Below, one piece after another: positions 18,751 to 30,240 of a stretch of DNA of 64,000 nt. Each line of letters begins with the position of its first letter. The first letter of the stretch is position 1. Source of the stretch: Aphanomyces cochlioides (lineage: Eukaryota; Oomycota; Saprolegniomycetes; Saprolegniales; Verrucalvaceae); NCBI GenBank assembly GCA_019828595.1, contig JAHQRK010000042.1, positions 124,001 to 188,000 of the forward strand, read 5' to 3'. The notes under the pieces are model-generated. The model saw only the letters and a program-made list of their open reading frames with translations. It did not search any database and was not told where the DNA came from. A program made the translations under genes and the position numbers.

Positions 18751-20796
18751 ACAAAATGCATCTCGATGCCACTTTTTCTCCACTTTTGGTACCCACGTGC
18801 CACATGCACATCTCGACCCCATCGAGATACCCACTCGCCACGTCTGGCATGTTTGAAAGGTGTCATGCTCGTGTGGTGGACGACCAAGCATCAACTTGGT
18901 CCGAAATCAACACGCGAGAGTCCCAAGCATACCCCACAAAATGCATCTCGATGCCACTTCTTCTCCACTTTTGGTACCCACGTGCCACATGCACATCTCG
19001 ACCCCATCGAGATACCCACTCGCCACGTCTGGCATGTTTGAAAGGTGTCATGCTCGTGTGGTGGACGACCAAGCATCAACTTGGTCCGAAATCAACACGC
19101 GAGAGTCCCAAGCATACCCCACAAAATGCATCTCGATGCCACTTTTTCTCCACTTTTGGTACCCACGTGCCACATGCACATCTCGACCCCATCGAGATAC
19201 CCACTCGCCACGTCTGGCATGTTTGAAAGGTGTCATGCTCGTGTGGTGGACGACCAAGCATCAACTTGGTCCGAAATCAACACGCGAGAGTCCCAAGCAT
19301 ACCCCACAAAATGCATCTCGATGCCACTTTTTCTCCACTTTTGGTACCCACGTGCCACATGCACATCTCGACCCCATCGAGATACCCACTCGCCACGTCT
19401 GGCATGTTTGAAAGGTGTCATGCTCGTGTGGTGGACGACCAAGCATCAACTTGGTCCGAAATCAACACGCGAGAGTCCCAAGCATACCCCACAAAATGCA
19501 TCTCGATGCCACTTTTTCTCCACTTTTGGTACCCACGTGCCACATGCACATCTCGACCCCATCGAGATACCCACTCGCCACGTCTGGCATGTTTGAAAGG
19601 TGTCATGCTCGTGTGGTGGACGACCAAGCATCAACTTGGTCCGAAATCAACACGCGAGAGTCCCAAGCATACCCCACAAAATGCATCTCGATGCCACTTC
19701 TTCTCCACTTTTGGTACCCACGTGCCACATGCACATCTCGACCCCATCGAGATACCCACTCGCCACGTCTGGCATGTTTGAAAGGTGTCATGCTCGTGTG
19801 GTGGACGACCAAGCATCAACTTGGTCCGAAATCAACACGCGAGAGTCCCAACATACCCCACAAAATGCATCTCGATGCCACTTTTTCTCCACTTTTGGTA
19901 CCCACGTGCCACATGCACATCTCGACCCCATCGAGATACCCACTCGCCACGTCTGGCATGTTTGAAAGGTGTCATGCTCGTGTGGTGGACGACCAAGCAT
20001 CAACTTGGTCCGAAATCAACACGCGAGAGTCCCAAGCATACCCCACAAAATGCATCTCGATGCCACTTTTTCTCCACTTTTGGTACCCACGTGCCACATG
20101 CACATCTCGACCCCATCGAGATACCCACTCGCCACGTCTGGCATGTTTGAAAGGTGTCATGCTCGTGTGGTGGACGACCAAGCATCAACTTGGTCCGAAA
20201 TCAACACGCGAGAGTCCCAAGCATACCCCACAAAATGCATCTCGATGCCACTTTTTCTCCACTTTTGGTACCCACGTGCCACATGCACATCTCGACCCCA
20301 TCGAGATACCCACTCGCCACGTCTGGCATGTTTGAAAGGTGTCATGCTCGTGTGGTGGACGACCAAGCATCAACTTGGTCCGAAATCAACACGCGAGAGT
20401 CCCAAGCATACCCCACAAAATGCATCTCGATGCCACTTTTTCTCCACTTTTGGTACCCACGTGCCACATGCACATCTCGACCCCATCGAGATACCCACTC
20501 GCCACGTTTGGCATGTTTGAAAGGTGTCATGCTCGTGTGGTGGACGACCAAGCATCAACTTGGTCCGAAATCAACACGCGAGAGTCCCAAGCATACCCCA
20601 CAAAATGCATCTCGATGCCACTTTTTCTCCACTTTTGGTACCCACGTGCCACATGCACATCTCGACCCCATCGAGATACCCACTCGCCACGTCTGGCATG
20701 TTTGAAAGGTGTCGTGCTCGTGTGGTGGACGACCAAGCATCAACTTGGTCCGAAATCAACACGCGAGAGTCCCAAGCATACCCCACAAAATGCATC
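18750..20796. repeat. Satellite block A5 (2047 bp, 11 monomers)
   Basis: Eleven monomers plus the 13-bp duplication, minus a 1-bp deletion (CCCAACAT for CCCAAGCAT near 19850). A T-to-C variant occurs at 18960 and 19700, exactly 740 bp (four monomers) apart, a trace of multi-monomer duplication. Other single variants are at about 20509 and 20714; the latter matches the A1 variant at 513. Confidence 0.98.
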
Positions 20797-22141
20797 ACAA
20801 CACAACCGCTCTGTCATGATCAGATGCATTCAAGCCATCACCACCCCACCCCACAAGTCTGCCATGTCCGCCTGGATTACGCCGGGCTATACTCTCCTCG
20901 AGAAGGCTTTTCATCCATGGGGTTCCCCCCGAGATCTCCTCTTGGCAAATGGCTCTTCTGCATTCATCAGACAACTGTACAAGAATCCCAATATCACTCC
21001 AATGTGGAAAGCCTTATTGAGTAGCTGGTTTGAATCCCGCTGGACTCCGTACGGCTGTCCAAATCACATCTCATCTTTGGATGTTCCCCTTTGGCACAAC
21101 TCGTATCTGCCTGGACTCGAAGACCTATACGATCAGTGCTCTACATCGACGCAAGACCAAGCCAATGTATTGGCTTCGCTTCACATCACGAAGTTGTCGC
21201 ATTTGTTGACTCCGTGTCAGCGAGTTTGGCCAGCTTCGATCTTGTTCGACAAAATCAACCGTGCCTGCCGCCAAGCCAATTTTGTCCCTCCAACGAAACA
21301 ATGGATCTCAATCTTGGTGACCAAGTTATCACGATTGTTTGAGATTGTTTCTGAAGAGGATGCTCCCGTGTTCCACTTGCCGACGCCAAGCTCTGAATGG
21401 ATGGAATGGCACTGGATGATTCACCCTGACTCGAGTCCGATCTTGTTGGCGTTTGCGACTTCGAAATCGGCTAAGATCAGAGCTTCTCCAGCTGTCAGCT
21501 CGTCCATTCTTCCTACCAAGCATCTCAACCTGCCATCCAACTTTTACGAAGACCCCAAGCGCCTTACCCAACTTGCCGCCTTCCTCCAACCCGACCACAT
21601 TCTCCCTCGATATGGAGAGTTCATTTTCAAGACCCTTCTCCGCGCCAACGCCATGCAATATCTGTTTCAGTACCAAGACCCCAAGCCGACGTGTGTCTTC
21701 TGTCGTGTCAATGAGACGTACGAGCATTTCCTGTTCTCTTGTGGATATGGTCAATCTGTTTGGTATTCCTTCAAGACAATCCAGCGACTGCTCGAGTGTT
21801 CCTTTCCGTCGACTTGTCTGGAAATGTTCTACGAGACGCCCAAGCCGTCCGATGGATACTACATCCGTGGCTATCTGAAGATCTGGCCGATTGTCCGAGC
21901 CTGCGTGTATTATCAAATATGGCTCCAACGTGCCGATCGCACCTTTCGACCCGACCTCACAGCGAAGAGTCCGATGGAAGTTGCCATTCATGCTGCCTCT
22001 TTGATCAAGCTACATCTACAACAGCTCCTGGTTGATCTCCCTCTCAAGAAGGGATACACCAAGGTATTCAATGTGCTCAAGCATCTATCTTCGGACCCCT
22101 GGTTACGTCAACACGCCATTCCTGACAGCGTCGTTTCATGA
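20797..22141 (+). pseudogene. ORF2 C-terminal fragment with zinc domain (L5)
   Basis: ORF2 residues about 905-1351 including the CX2C...HX4C motif. It shares the CCCCACAAG variant with L3 and L4. The frame runs back into satellite to about 20339 (600 codons). There is no endonuclease or polymerase and no evidence of expression. Confidence 0.88.
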
Positions 22142-22288
22142 GTGAGCTGACGGCTCACTCACTTCATCTCCTGTTCAATGACCACTTTGCCATATTCTGT
22201 TTTCCAAGTTCTATTTATACAGTACGAGGCAAATTAGTAAGTCATTAGGGCCTTTGCTCAAAAATAAGGTTAATACAACTCATTTAAC
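20797..22288 (+). mobile_element. L5: short LINE fragment (1492 bp), same junction as L3
   Basis: Same length, truncation point and target position as L3, with CACAAAATGCATC duplicated at 20784-20796 and 22289-22301. L5 plus A6 (20797-22856) and L3 plus A4 (14692-16751) are both exactly 2060 bp, supporting duplication as a unit. Confidence 0.96.
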
Positions 22289-22289
22289 C
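22142..22289 (+). promoter_or_regulatory. L5 3' UTR
   Basis: 147 nt with the perfect stop-codon hairpin and the terminal hairpin. Confidence 0.55.
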
Positions 22290-22856
22290 ACAAAATGCAT
22301 CTCGATGCCACTTTTTCTCCACTTTTGGTACCCACGTGCCACATGCACATCTCGACCCCATCGAGATACCCACTCGCCACGTCTGGCATGTTTGAAAGGT
22401 GTCATGCTCGTGTGGTGGACGACCAAGCATCAACTTGGTCCGAAATCAACACGCGAGAGTCCCAAGCATACCCCACAAAATGCATCTCGATGCCACTTTT
22501 TCTCCACTTTTGGTACCCACGTGCCACATGCACATCTCGACCCCATCGAGATACCCACTCGCCACGTCTGGCATGTTTGAAAGGTGTCATGCTCGTGTGG
22601 TGGACGACCAAGCATCAACTTGGTCCGAAATCAACACGCGAGAGTCCCAAGCATACCCCACAAAATGCATCTCGATGCCACTTTTTCTCCACTTTTGGTA
22701 CCCACGTGCCACATGCACATCTCGACCCCATCGAGATACCCACTCGCCACGTCTGGCATGTTTGAAAGGTGTCATGCTCGTGTGGTGGACGACCAAGCAT
22801 CAACTTGGTCCGAAATCAACACGCGAGAGTCCCAAGCATACCCCACAAAATGCATC
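22289..22856. repeat. Satellite block A6 (568 bp)
   Basis: Three monomers plus 13 bp, equal in length and phase to A4. It ends in the 5' duplication of L6 (22844-22856). Confidence 0.98.
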
Positions 22857-22918
22857 AACTTCCGAATTTGCCTCGTACCCCTCAAGTCAAGAAGTTATCA
22901 AGTGCCGCCGCGCTCAAA

Positions 22919-25900
22919 ATGTCCAACGCCAACAGCTGTTCCGAGCTCCGTGAGACCAACACTCACGGAGTCACCATCATTCCAGGTATTGTATCACCTC
23001 ACCCACTTTCGTCGTCCAATCAGGATGGCGGAAGTGGTGTGAGTAATGTCTCTACACCTAACCCTAGGGCCGAAGTGGAGGTCGAGTTCGACCCCAACAG
23101 CGTCTCTGGAGACCAATCTGCGTCTCGCTCCCCCAGCGCTTCACCTGGTGCTCCACTCGCCGGAGTTCCAGGGGGGGTCAACCTCAGTGGGTCAGTGGTT
23201 GACCCCCAGACCACTGTCGTTAACTTGTCTAGCGAAGCCCTCACTCAGGAGGGCGAACCACTGGGGCCTTGTGCCTGTGGTGGCTGCTTCCCTGGACTCC
23301 AATTGGAGTCGATCCCCAGTGAAGGCGGCGAGAAAACGGGGTCCATGCCAGCCCTAGAGGCTACGAGGGCCCCCCCTATGGGCACACCCTGCGGTTCTGT
23401 CTACTTCCCCCCAGGGGCCTCTTCGGGAGGGGCGGGGGCGGTATCCCGATTTGGGTTCTCGCCGGAGCAATGGTGTACCCCAGTCACCGTGCTGCGGGGA
23501 TGGCATGGATTCCCCTTCTACCCCTGTCACTGGGGGTCTGGCCCCGGCCTTTCTCGTGACCAATGGGACTGAGCCAGCAGCCACCAACCGCGTCGCCCCC
23601 TGTGCTGAGCCTCCTAGAACGGGAGAGGAAGAAGAAAAATCTCAAGAGGACGTGGATATGGTCTCTGGAGACGCCGAGGGGAAGGATTCTACTGAAACCG
23701 AAGCCTTAACCGACGAGGGAAATACTCAAATTCACTCTGAGGTTGATGGGTCAGGCGACATTAACGGCCAAGCGAAGCCGTGTGATACTCCTGGAGAAGT
23801 TATTCACGAGGAACAATCGACAAACAATGACAATGACCAGTCAAATCAAGACATTGTCGACAAATCCGTTGCTCAAGGAAATGGCGCTGTTGATCCTCCT
23901 ACCGCGGCAGACAAAATACAAGGCGATCAAGAGCAACAAAACGCTGAAAAGGCCAATCCATGGACGCAAAAGACTCCCGGCAAGGATTCAGCTTCGTCCA
24001 AGAAAGATTCCAAGCAAGGCAATGCCCCCAAAGGCGCGAAACATCGCAACACTGGTGCTCATGCTATTGCCGATGACGATATTGCGCGATGCGAGGCCAT
24101 GGCGGACGCATTCTACAAAGACTCTGGTGACATGGACGCCTTCATTGAAAACATTTTGCTCACCCCCCAGTCCCAAGTGTACGAGCTCACAGTCAAGTTG
24201 GGCGAAGGCTACAAGGACTGGTCCGAAAAAGTCATCTGCGATCAATTTGTCAAGGAAAATCCTGGTTCGTTATGGGGCTCCAAATTTCCGAACATTTTGA
24301 TCCACAAGAAGAACCCACAGACCATTGTGATCTCAAGTTACAACTTGTCTACGTGCGTGGAAATGGGAGGCACAACGTTTCGACTTGGTGGCAAAGACTT
24401 CCTGGTTCCCAAGTACTCGCGTTATGGCAACAACTACTACGTTACGTTCAACAAGGTCAGTCACCCTTCGATGGCCAAGGCGATTGTCAAGAAAATGGCT
24501 GCATTGACCAAGTCAGTGATTGCAGCATTCAACCCTACTGCTGGTCAGAACATCAAGTCGCCGCATTTGAGAGTCATTTTCAAGTCGTCTGCGCCTCCTG
24601 CAGTGTTGGTGCCAAAATCCGGCGACGCACTACGCGAAATCACCATTACGGATCCGTCGGGTCAGCCTTTTGTCGTCGTGTTTCAGCACAAGATCGCTGC
24701 TCTGAACAAGACATTGCCTCCGTCGATTGTTTCACGACGTGCAGAGGCCAAGGCTGAAAAAGCGAAGGCAAAAGCGGCCAAGGCAGCGGCAAAATCTCCT
24801 CCGTCAGGAGAAAAAGAACCTGAACATGATGGAGACGATCATGATCAAGACCCTGGAACAAATGCGGAAGGCAAGGCCGACTCAACTGAGGCATCTGGAG
24901 ATGGTCAAGATGAACAACCACAGCCAACAGCTCCTTCTCATGGCTCTGATGTCGATATGTCTGGTGACAGCGATCCCCCTAACAACAATGGACAAGACAA
25001 ACAACAAGAAGATGTGGAAATGTCTACCAACGAATCGCCCGCTCTTGCTCCACCAAGTGAGCAGCCCAAGAACTCGCTGGACCTTCAATTGGTAACGGGC
25101 TACCGGTCTGGACCAGCTCCAAAACGTACTTTGCCTTCGTCCCCACGTTTGGATCCCCTGCCGACATCCAACCGTTTTCATATCCTCGAAGAAGACGACG
25201 TGGAACTCTCGTTTGAAGACTTTGCAGTGCCTCGAATTGTATTGGAAGATTCAAGTGCGCCACGCCCGAAAAAGACCAAAGGCAAAGCGAAGAAACAACG
25301 ACTTAACAAGTCTGCTGCAGCCCACCTCGAATTGGCGAAGAAGATCATTCGAGACAAGAAAGTCGAAGGCAGTATCACCGAATGTCAACGCATTTTGCGA
25401 GATGATCCTCAGCTCGTTGCACATGCTATGTACGCACAAGATGAAGACCTCAGTTTGTTTCAGTCACTTGTTGCAACCAAGACTATTGAGCGCAAGATGG
25501 CTTTGTTAAAAGCTCAAGGCAAGCCTCACAACTACAAACATCACGTCAACTTCATGGCTCAATACAAGATTCACCCGTCAGAAATCTTGGAAGAATTGAC
25601 CACGGACATACCAGAGATCAAGCGCATCCTCTTTGCACTTGCTACGATTGACTTATTCCTCTCAAATCGGGCCCCAGACCTCTACACAAACTCGGAGGCA
25701 CTGACTGTTCTATTGAACCAAGAAGCAACAAGATTGCCTGACACCAACTGCTTGACGGACTGGTCGCTGTTTGCTTTGATCGAAAACTTCAGCGACAATC
25801 TCGAGAAGTTCACTTTGCCGGCTCCCGTCTTGTCGGCCATCTCGATGCTCAAAAGCATCACCAACAATTACCACATCGACGAGCTCTGCAGCAAAGCTCA

Positions 25901-25958
25901 CCACTCCATGAACGCCGACGAAATTGATCCCCTCGATTTGGAGGACGATCAACTCTAA
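22919..25958 (+). pseudogene. ORF1 with a +1 frameshift (L6)
   Basis: 3040 nt instead of 3039. An extra G in CTTCGGGAGGGG (23425-23427; L1 has CTTCGGAGGGG) shifts the frame at about codon 170, and translation from the native ATG stops at about 23572. The native frame continues open from about 23451 to the usual stop. Apart from this it is nearly identical to L1, so the change is recent or a sequencing error in a G-rich stretch. Confidence 0.9.
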
Positions 25959-26036
25959 GGCTTCTATCCCCTGCTTCAATCCATTTCAACCTCCCCTCTG
26001 ACCCCTCCATTCTACTCATTTTCATCTGTACTCGTG

Positions 26037-29000
26037 ATGAGTGACAACAACTTCTCCGATGTCCCAACTGAACTCGTGGACTGGGACCCACAAATCATCT
26101 CCCTCAACACCAATGGCTTCTCCAACAGTCATCGGTACATCCTCGACAAACTATCAAGTGTTCACGACGTTTCCTTTATCCAAGAAACCCGTTTCCGCAC
26201 GCCAAGTCTCCACGACCGTGTTGCGTTCCATTGGCAACGCATCACAAACCACGAAGGCTCTTTGTTCTTTGAAGAGCCTATTTACCCTGAAGTATCCACG
26301 TCGCCAGCCACTGGAGGTCTGGCTACGTTGATACATCCTCACTCTCCTTTGAAGAACGCCACTCACGTCCCTCATGACAACCCAGTGCTTCGTGGTCGTT
26401 ATCTACAAGTGCGATGTACTCTGGGTCCACTGACAGTCGTTCTCCACAATATCTATGCGCCGGCAGCCTTCCAACAACGAGCAAGTTACTTCGAAGAATT
26501 GCCACGCGACTTTCCTCCACATGCGCTCCACATTGTTGGAGGAGATTTCAACTGCACTCTCAACAAAGATTTGGATTCGTTGAGACCCAGTACCTCCACC
26601 ATGGCCGGCACCCTTCAACTGGAACAATGGATGCACAGTTTGTCTCTGGTGGATCTGTTTCGCCGTCAAAACCCCGTGGCACGAGCCTTCACAAGTCCCA
26701 CACTCACCAACCGACTCGACTACATATTTTGTTCGTCCACCTTGGCGGGTCTTCGTCATTGGAAGGCGACGCACATGCCACACGTTCCACAGGCTGACCA
26801 CGTGGCTTGTCGTATCATCTCAAAGCGTCAAACATTGCGCCATGGCTCTGGATCATGGAAAGCTCCAACTTGGCTACTTCGTCTACCACGAGCGGCCGAG
26901 ATTGTTCATGGATGTCTGGATCGATTTTTGGACAAGTCTCCATCATTCCACAATATCTCCAAGGCCTACGACATGCTGGTCAATGATATCCGCTCCCAAC
27001 TCAAAGAATTCCATTCTCAACGATTGGAGAAACAACGTCTGCCGTTGAAGAAGTTAGCTGTCGAGATCGCTTCACTTTTGCAAGTCCCCAACATGCGTCA
27101 AGATGCAGTGCTGGTGGATCGAGTGCGAGACCTTCAAAAGCAAATTCACGAGCTGCAAGATCGAGACAAGCAGTTTCGTCAAGACCAGGCGTTCCAACTT
27201 CACTTGTACAAAGCAGAGCGCTCGTCCAAGTTCCACTTCATGTCCCCTGTCCCTACCCCCTTGAAGAAGACAGTCTTCAAAGAGTTGGTGGATGTCAATG
27301 GAAATGTTGTCTCCAATCAACAAGGCATGTCTGACGTCCTGGTCGACTACTACAAGGACTTGTTTGCAGCTCCCGAGGTGCAGCGATCTGGAGACGAAGT
27401 GTCGTCATTTCTGACCCCATTGACTCGACACAAGCAACTGCCAGAGCAAGCCCAGAAAGAGCTGTCGGCTCCCTTGCGCGCCAACGAGTTCTATCATGCT
27501 ATTCGACACAGCAGTTCGAACTCAGCGCCAGGTCCCAACGCTCTGCCATTCGAAGTCCTCAAACTTGCACCTCACAAGTGGTCGTTGGTATTGGAGCTGC
27601 TATTCACACACCAGCTCCATTCTCACCCTCGCTTGACTCCCATGCAACTTGTCAGTACGCTGGTGTTGCTGCACAAGAAAGGCCCCAAGTCACAGGCCAA
27701 GAACTATCGGCCCATTAGCCTACTCAACACGGATGTGAAAATCCTGACGAGTATTCTGGCTTATCGACTCCAGCGCCACATTCGACACATCATCCACCCG
27801 GACCAGCAAGGCTTTATCCGTCGAAGCAATATCCAAACCAATATTGCACGACTGGATGACATGCTGCACCACATCAAACTACACAGTCCGTCCTCGATGG
27901 TGGCACTGCTTGACTTTGAGAAAGCTTTTGATCGCGTGGACCACGCGTACTTGCTCCGCGTCCTCCGTCACTATGGCTTTCCCGAAACCTTTGTTGACAT
28001 GGTTCGCGTACTGTACTCGGGCCGCAAGTCTCGCATCTTGGTGAACGGCTTCTTGTCCAAGCCAGTTCACATCTCACGCGGTGTGTTGCAAGGTGATCCA
28101 CTGTCGCCACTTCTGTTTGTGATCGCTTTGGAACCGATGTGCCAACTCCTACGGCAACACTCCAACTATGGCATCAAGTGTGGGGATCGCTACCACACTG
28201 GGAGTTACTTTGCCGACGACTCGCAACTCTATGCGGCAAATGAGACGTGCCTCCACCGGCAGCTTGCATTGGTTCAAACCTTTTGCGACAAGTCTGGTTT
28301 CCGACTCAACGTAGACAAGACCCAAATTCTGACCTACAGCCAGTTGAATGGGAACCTTGCCTCACTACAAGTTACTTCCGACAGTCCCGTGAAGGCTCTT
28401 GGTATCTTGGTTGCGCCCAATCTTTCTCCATTGGCACGTTTCAATTACGTGTTTGAGAAGTTTGTGGCTCGCTTGTCTTTGTGGCTCTACAAGGCTCGAA
28501 CCATGGCCGGAAAAGTCACTATCCTGCACAGCATATGTCTGCCTGTGTTATGGTACCAACTGGCTTTTGTCCCTGCCGACAAAGACCTGGCCAAAAAGAT
28601 CGACAAGGCCATGCTTCAATTTATGCATGGTGAAGAAATCAACCCATCCTCCTCTGTCCATGGCCTCCGTTTGATCAAAAAGGAGATCATATTCATGCCG
28701 AAGAAGTCCGGTGGCTTAGGCCTGCACCATGCACTTGCTTTATGGCAACAACACAACCGCTCTGTCATGATCAGATGCATTCAAGCCATCACCACCCCAC
28801 CCCGCAAGTCTGCCATGTCCGCCTGGATTACGCCGGGCTATACTCTCCTCGAGAAGGCTTTTCATCCATGGGGTTCCCCCCGAGATCTCCTCTTGGCGAA
28901 TGGCTCTTCTGCATTCATCAGACAACTGTACAAGAATCCCAATATCACTCCAATGTGGAAAGCCTTATTGAGTAGCTGGTTTGAATCCCGCTGGACTCCG

Positions 29001-30092
29001 TACGGCTGTCCAAATCACATCTCATCTTTGGATGTTCCCCTTTGGCACAACTCGTATCTGCCTGGACTCGAAGACCTATACGATCAGTGCTCTACATCGA
29101 CGCAAGACCAAGCCAATGTATTGGCTTCGCTTCACATCACGAAGTTGTCGCATTTGTTGACTCCGTGTCAGCGAGTTTGGCCAGCTTCGATCTTGTTCGA
29201 CAAAATCAACCGTGCCTGCCGCCAAGCCAATTTTGTCCCTCCAACGAAACAATGGATCTCAATCTTGGTGACCAAGTTATCACGATTGTTTGAGATTGTT
29301 TCTGAAGAGGATGCTCCCGTGTTCCACTTGCCGACGCCAAGCTCTGAATGGATGGAAAGGCACTGGATAATTCACCCTGACTCGAGTCCGATCTTGTTGG
29401 CGCTTGCGACTTCGAAATCGGCTAAGATCAGAGCTTCTCCAGCTGTCAGCTCGTCCATTCTTCCTACCAAGCATCTCAACCTGCCATCCAACTTTTACGA
29501 AGACCCCAAGCGCCTTACCCAACTTGCCGCCTTCCTCCAACCCGACCACATTCTCCCTCGATATGGAGAGTTCATTTTCAAGACCCTTCTCCGCGCCAAC
29601 GCCATGCAATATCTGTTTCAGTACCAAGACCCCAAGCCGACGTGTGTCTTCTGTCGTGTCAATGAGACGTACGAGCATTTCCTGTTCTCTTGTGGATATG
29701 GTCAATCTGTTTGGTATTTCTTCAAGACAATCCAGCGACTGCTCGAGTGTTCCTTTCCGTCGACTTGTCTGGAAATGTTCTACGAGACGCCCAAGCCGTC
29801 CGATGGATACTACATCCGTGGCTATCTGAAGATCTGGCCGATTGTCCGAGCCTGCGTGTATTATCAAATATGGCTCCAACGTGCCGATCGCACCTTTCGA
29901 CCCGACCTCACAGCGAAGAGTCCGATGGAAGTTGCCATTCATGCTGCCTCTTTGATCAAGCTACATCTACAACAGCTCCTGGTTGATCTCCCTCTCAAGA
30001 AGGGATACACCAAGGTATTCAATGTGCTCAAGCATCTATCTTCGGACCCCTGGTTACGTCAACACATCATTCCTAACAGCGTCGTTTCATGA
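26037..30092 (+). CDS. LINE ORF2 protein, intact (L6)
   Basis: 1351 aa, collinear with L1 from ATG to TGA, with all endonuclease, reverse transcriptase and zinc motifs. It has scattered substitutions, for example Arg for Trp in EWMERHW and Ile in KKEIIFMPKK. With ORF1 broken, mobilisation would need ORF1 protein from another copy. Confidence 0.94.
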   Translation: MSDNNFSDVPTELVDWDPQIISLNTNGFSNSHRYILDKLSSVHDVSFIQETRFRTPSLHDRVAFHWQRITNHEGSLFFEEPIYPEVSTSPATGGLATLIHPHSPLKNATHVPHDNPVLRGRYLQVRCTLGPLTVVLHNIYAPAAFQQRASYFEELPRDFPPHALHIVGGDFNCTLNKDLDSLRPSTSTMAGTLQLEQWMHSLSLVDLFRRQNPVARAFTSPTLTNRLDYIFCSSTLAGLRHWKATHMPHVPQADHVACRIISKRQTLRHGSGSWKAPTWLLRLPRAAEIVHGCLDRFLDKSPSFHNISKAYDMLVNDIRSQLKEFHSQRLEKQRLPLKKLAVEIASLLQVPNMRQDAVLVDRVRDLQKQIHELQDRDKQFRQDQAFQLHLYKAERSSKFHFMSPVPTPLKKTVFKELVDVNGNVVSNQQGMSDVLVDYYKDLFAAPEVQRSGDEVSSFLTPLTRHKQLPEQAQKELSAPLRANEFYHAIRHSSSNSAPGPNALPFEVLKLAPHKWSLVLELLFTHQLHSHPRLTPMQLVSTLVLLHKKGPKSQAKNYRPISLLNTDVKILTSILAYRLQRHIRHIIHPDQQGFIRRSNIQTNIARLDDMLHHIKLHSPSSMVALLDFEKAFDRVDHAYLLRVLRHYGFPETFVDMVRVLYSGRKSRILVNGFLSKPVHISRGVLQGDPLSPLLFVIALEPMCQLLRQHSNYGIKCGDRYHTGSYFADDSQLYAANETCLHRQLALVQTFCDKSGFRLNVDKTQILTYSQLNGNLASLQVTSDSPVKALGILVAPNLSPLARFNYVFEKFVARLSLWLYKARTMAGKVTILHSICLPVLWYQLAFVPADKDLAKKIDKAMLQFMHGEEINPSSSVHGLRLIKKEIIFMPKKSGGLGLHHALALWQQHNRSVMIRCIQAITTPPRKSAMSAWITPGYTLLEKAFHPWGSPRDLLLANGSSAFIRQLYKNPNITPMWKALLSSWFESRWTPYGCPNHISSLDVPLWHNSYLPGLEDLYDQCSTSTQDQANVLASLHITKLSHLLTPCQRVWPASILFDKINRACRQANFVPPTKQWISILVTKLSRLFEIVSEEDAPVFHLPTPSSEWMERHWIIHPDSSPILLALATSKSAKIRASPAVSSSILPTKHLNLPSNFYEDPKRLTQLAAFLQPDHILPRYGEFIFKTLLRANAMQYLFQYQDPKPTCVFCRVNETYEHFLFSCGYGQSVWYFFKTIQRLLECSFPSTCLEMFYETPKPSDGYYIRGYLKIWPIVRACVYYQIWLQRADRTFRPDLTAKSPMEVAIHAASLIKLHLQQLLVDLPLKKGYTKVFNVLKHLSSDPWLRQHIIPNSVVS

Positions 30093-30240
30093 GTGAGCTG
30101 ACGGCTCACTCACTTCATCTCCTGTTCAATGACCACTTTGCCATATTCTGTTTTCCAAGTTCTATTTATACAGTACGAGGCAAAATAGTAAGTCATTAGG
30201 GCCTTTGCTCAAAAATAAGGTTAATACAACTCATTTAACC
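30093..30240 (+). promoter_or_regulatory. L6 3' UTR with perfect stop-codon hairpin
   Basis: A perfect 9-bp stem starts on the ORF2 stop codon: TGAGTGAGC (30090-30098), loop TGACG, GCTCACTCA (30104-30112). The element ends with the GGTTAA/TTAACC hairpin and no poly(A). Confidence 0.6.

Larger units (their letters stand above)
22857..30239 (+). mobile_element. L6: full-length LINE, ORF1 frameshifted
   Basis: 7383 bp from the 5' end to TTAAC(C). CACAAAATGCATC is duplicated at 22844-22856 and 30240-30252, the same satellite site used by L1 and L3-L5. ORF1 has one extra G; ORF2 is open. The 3' UTR has CAAAATAGTAAG where most copies have CAAATTAGTAAG, a change shared only with L7, which suggests a common source. 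Confidence 0.97.
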
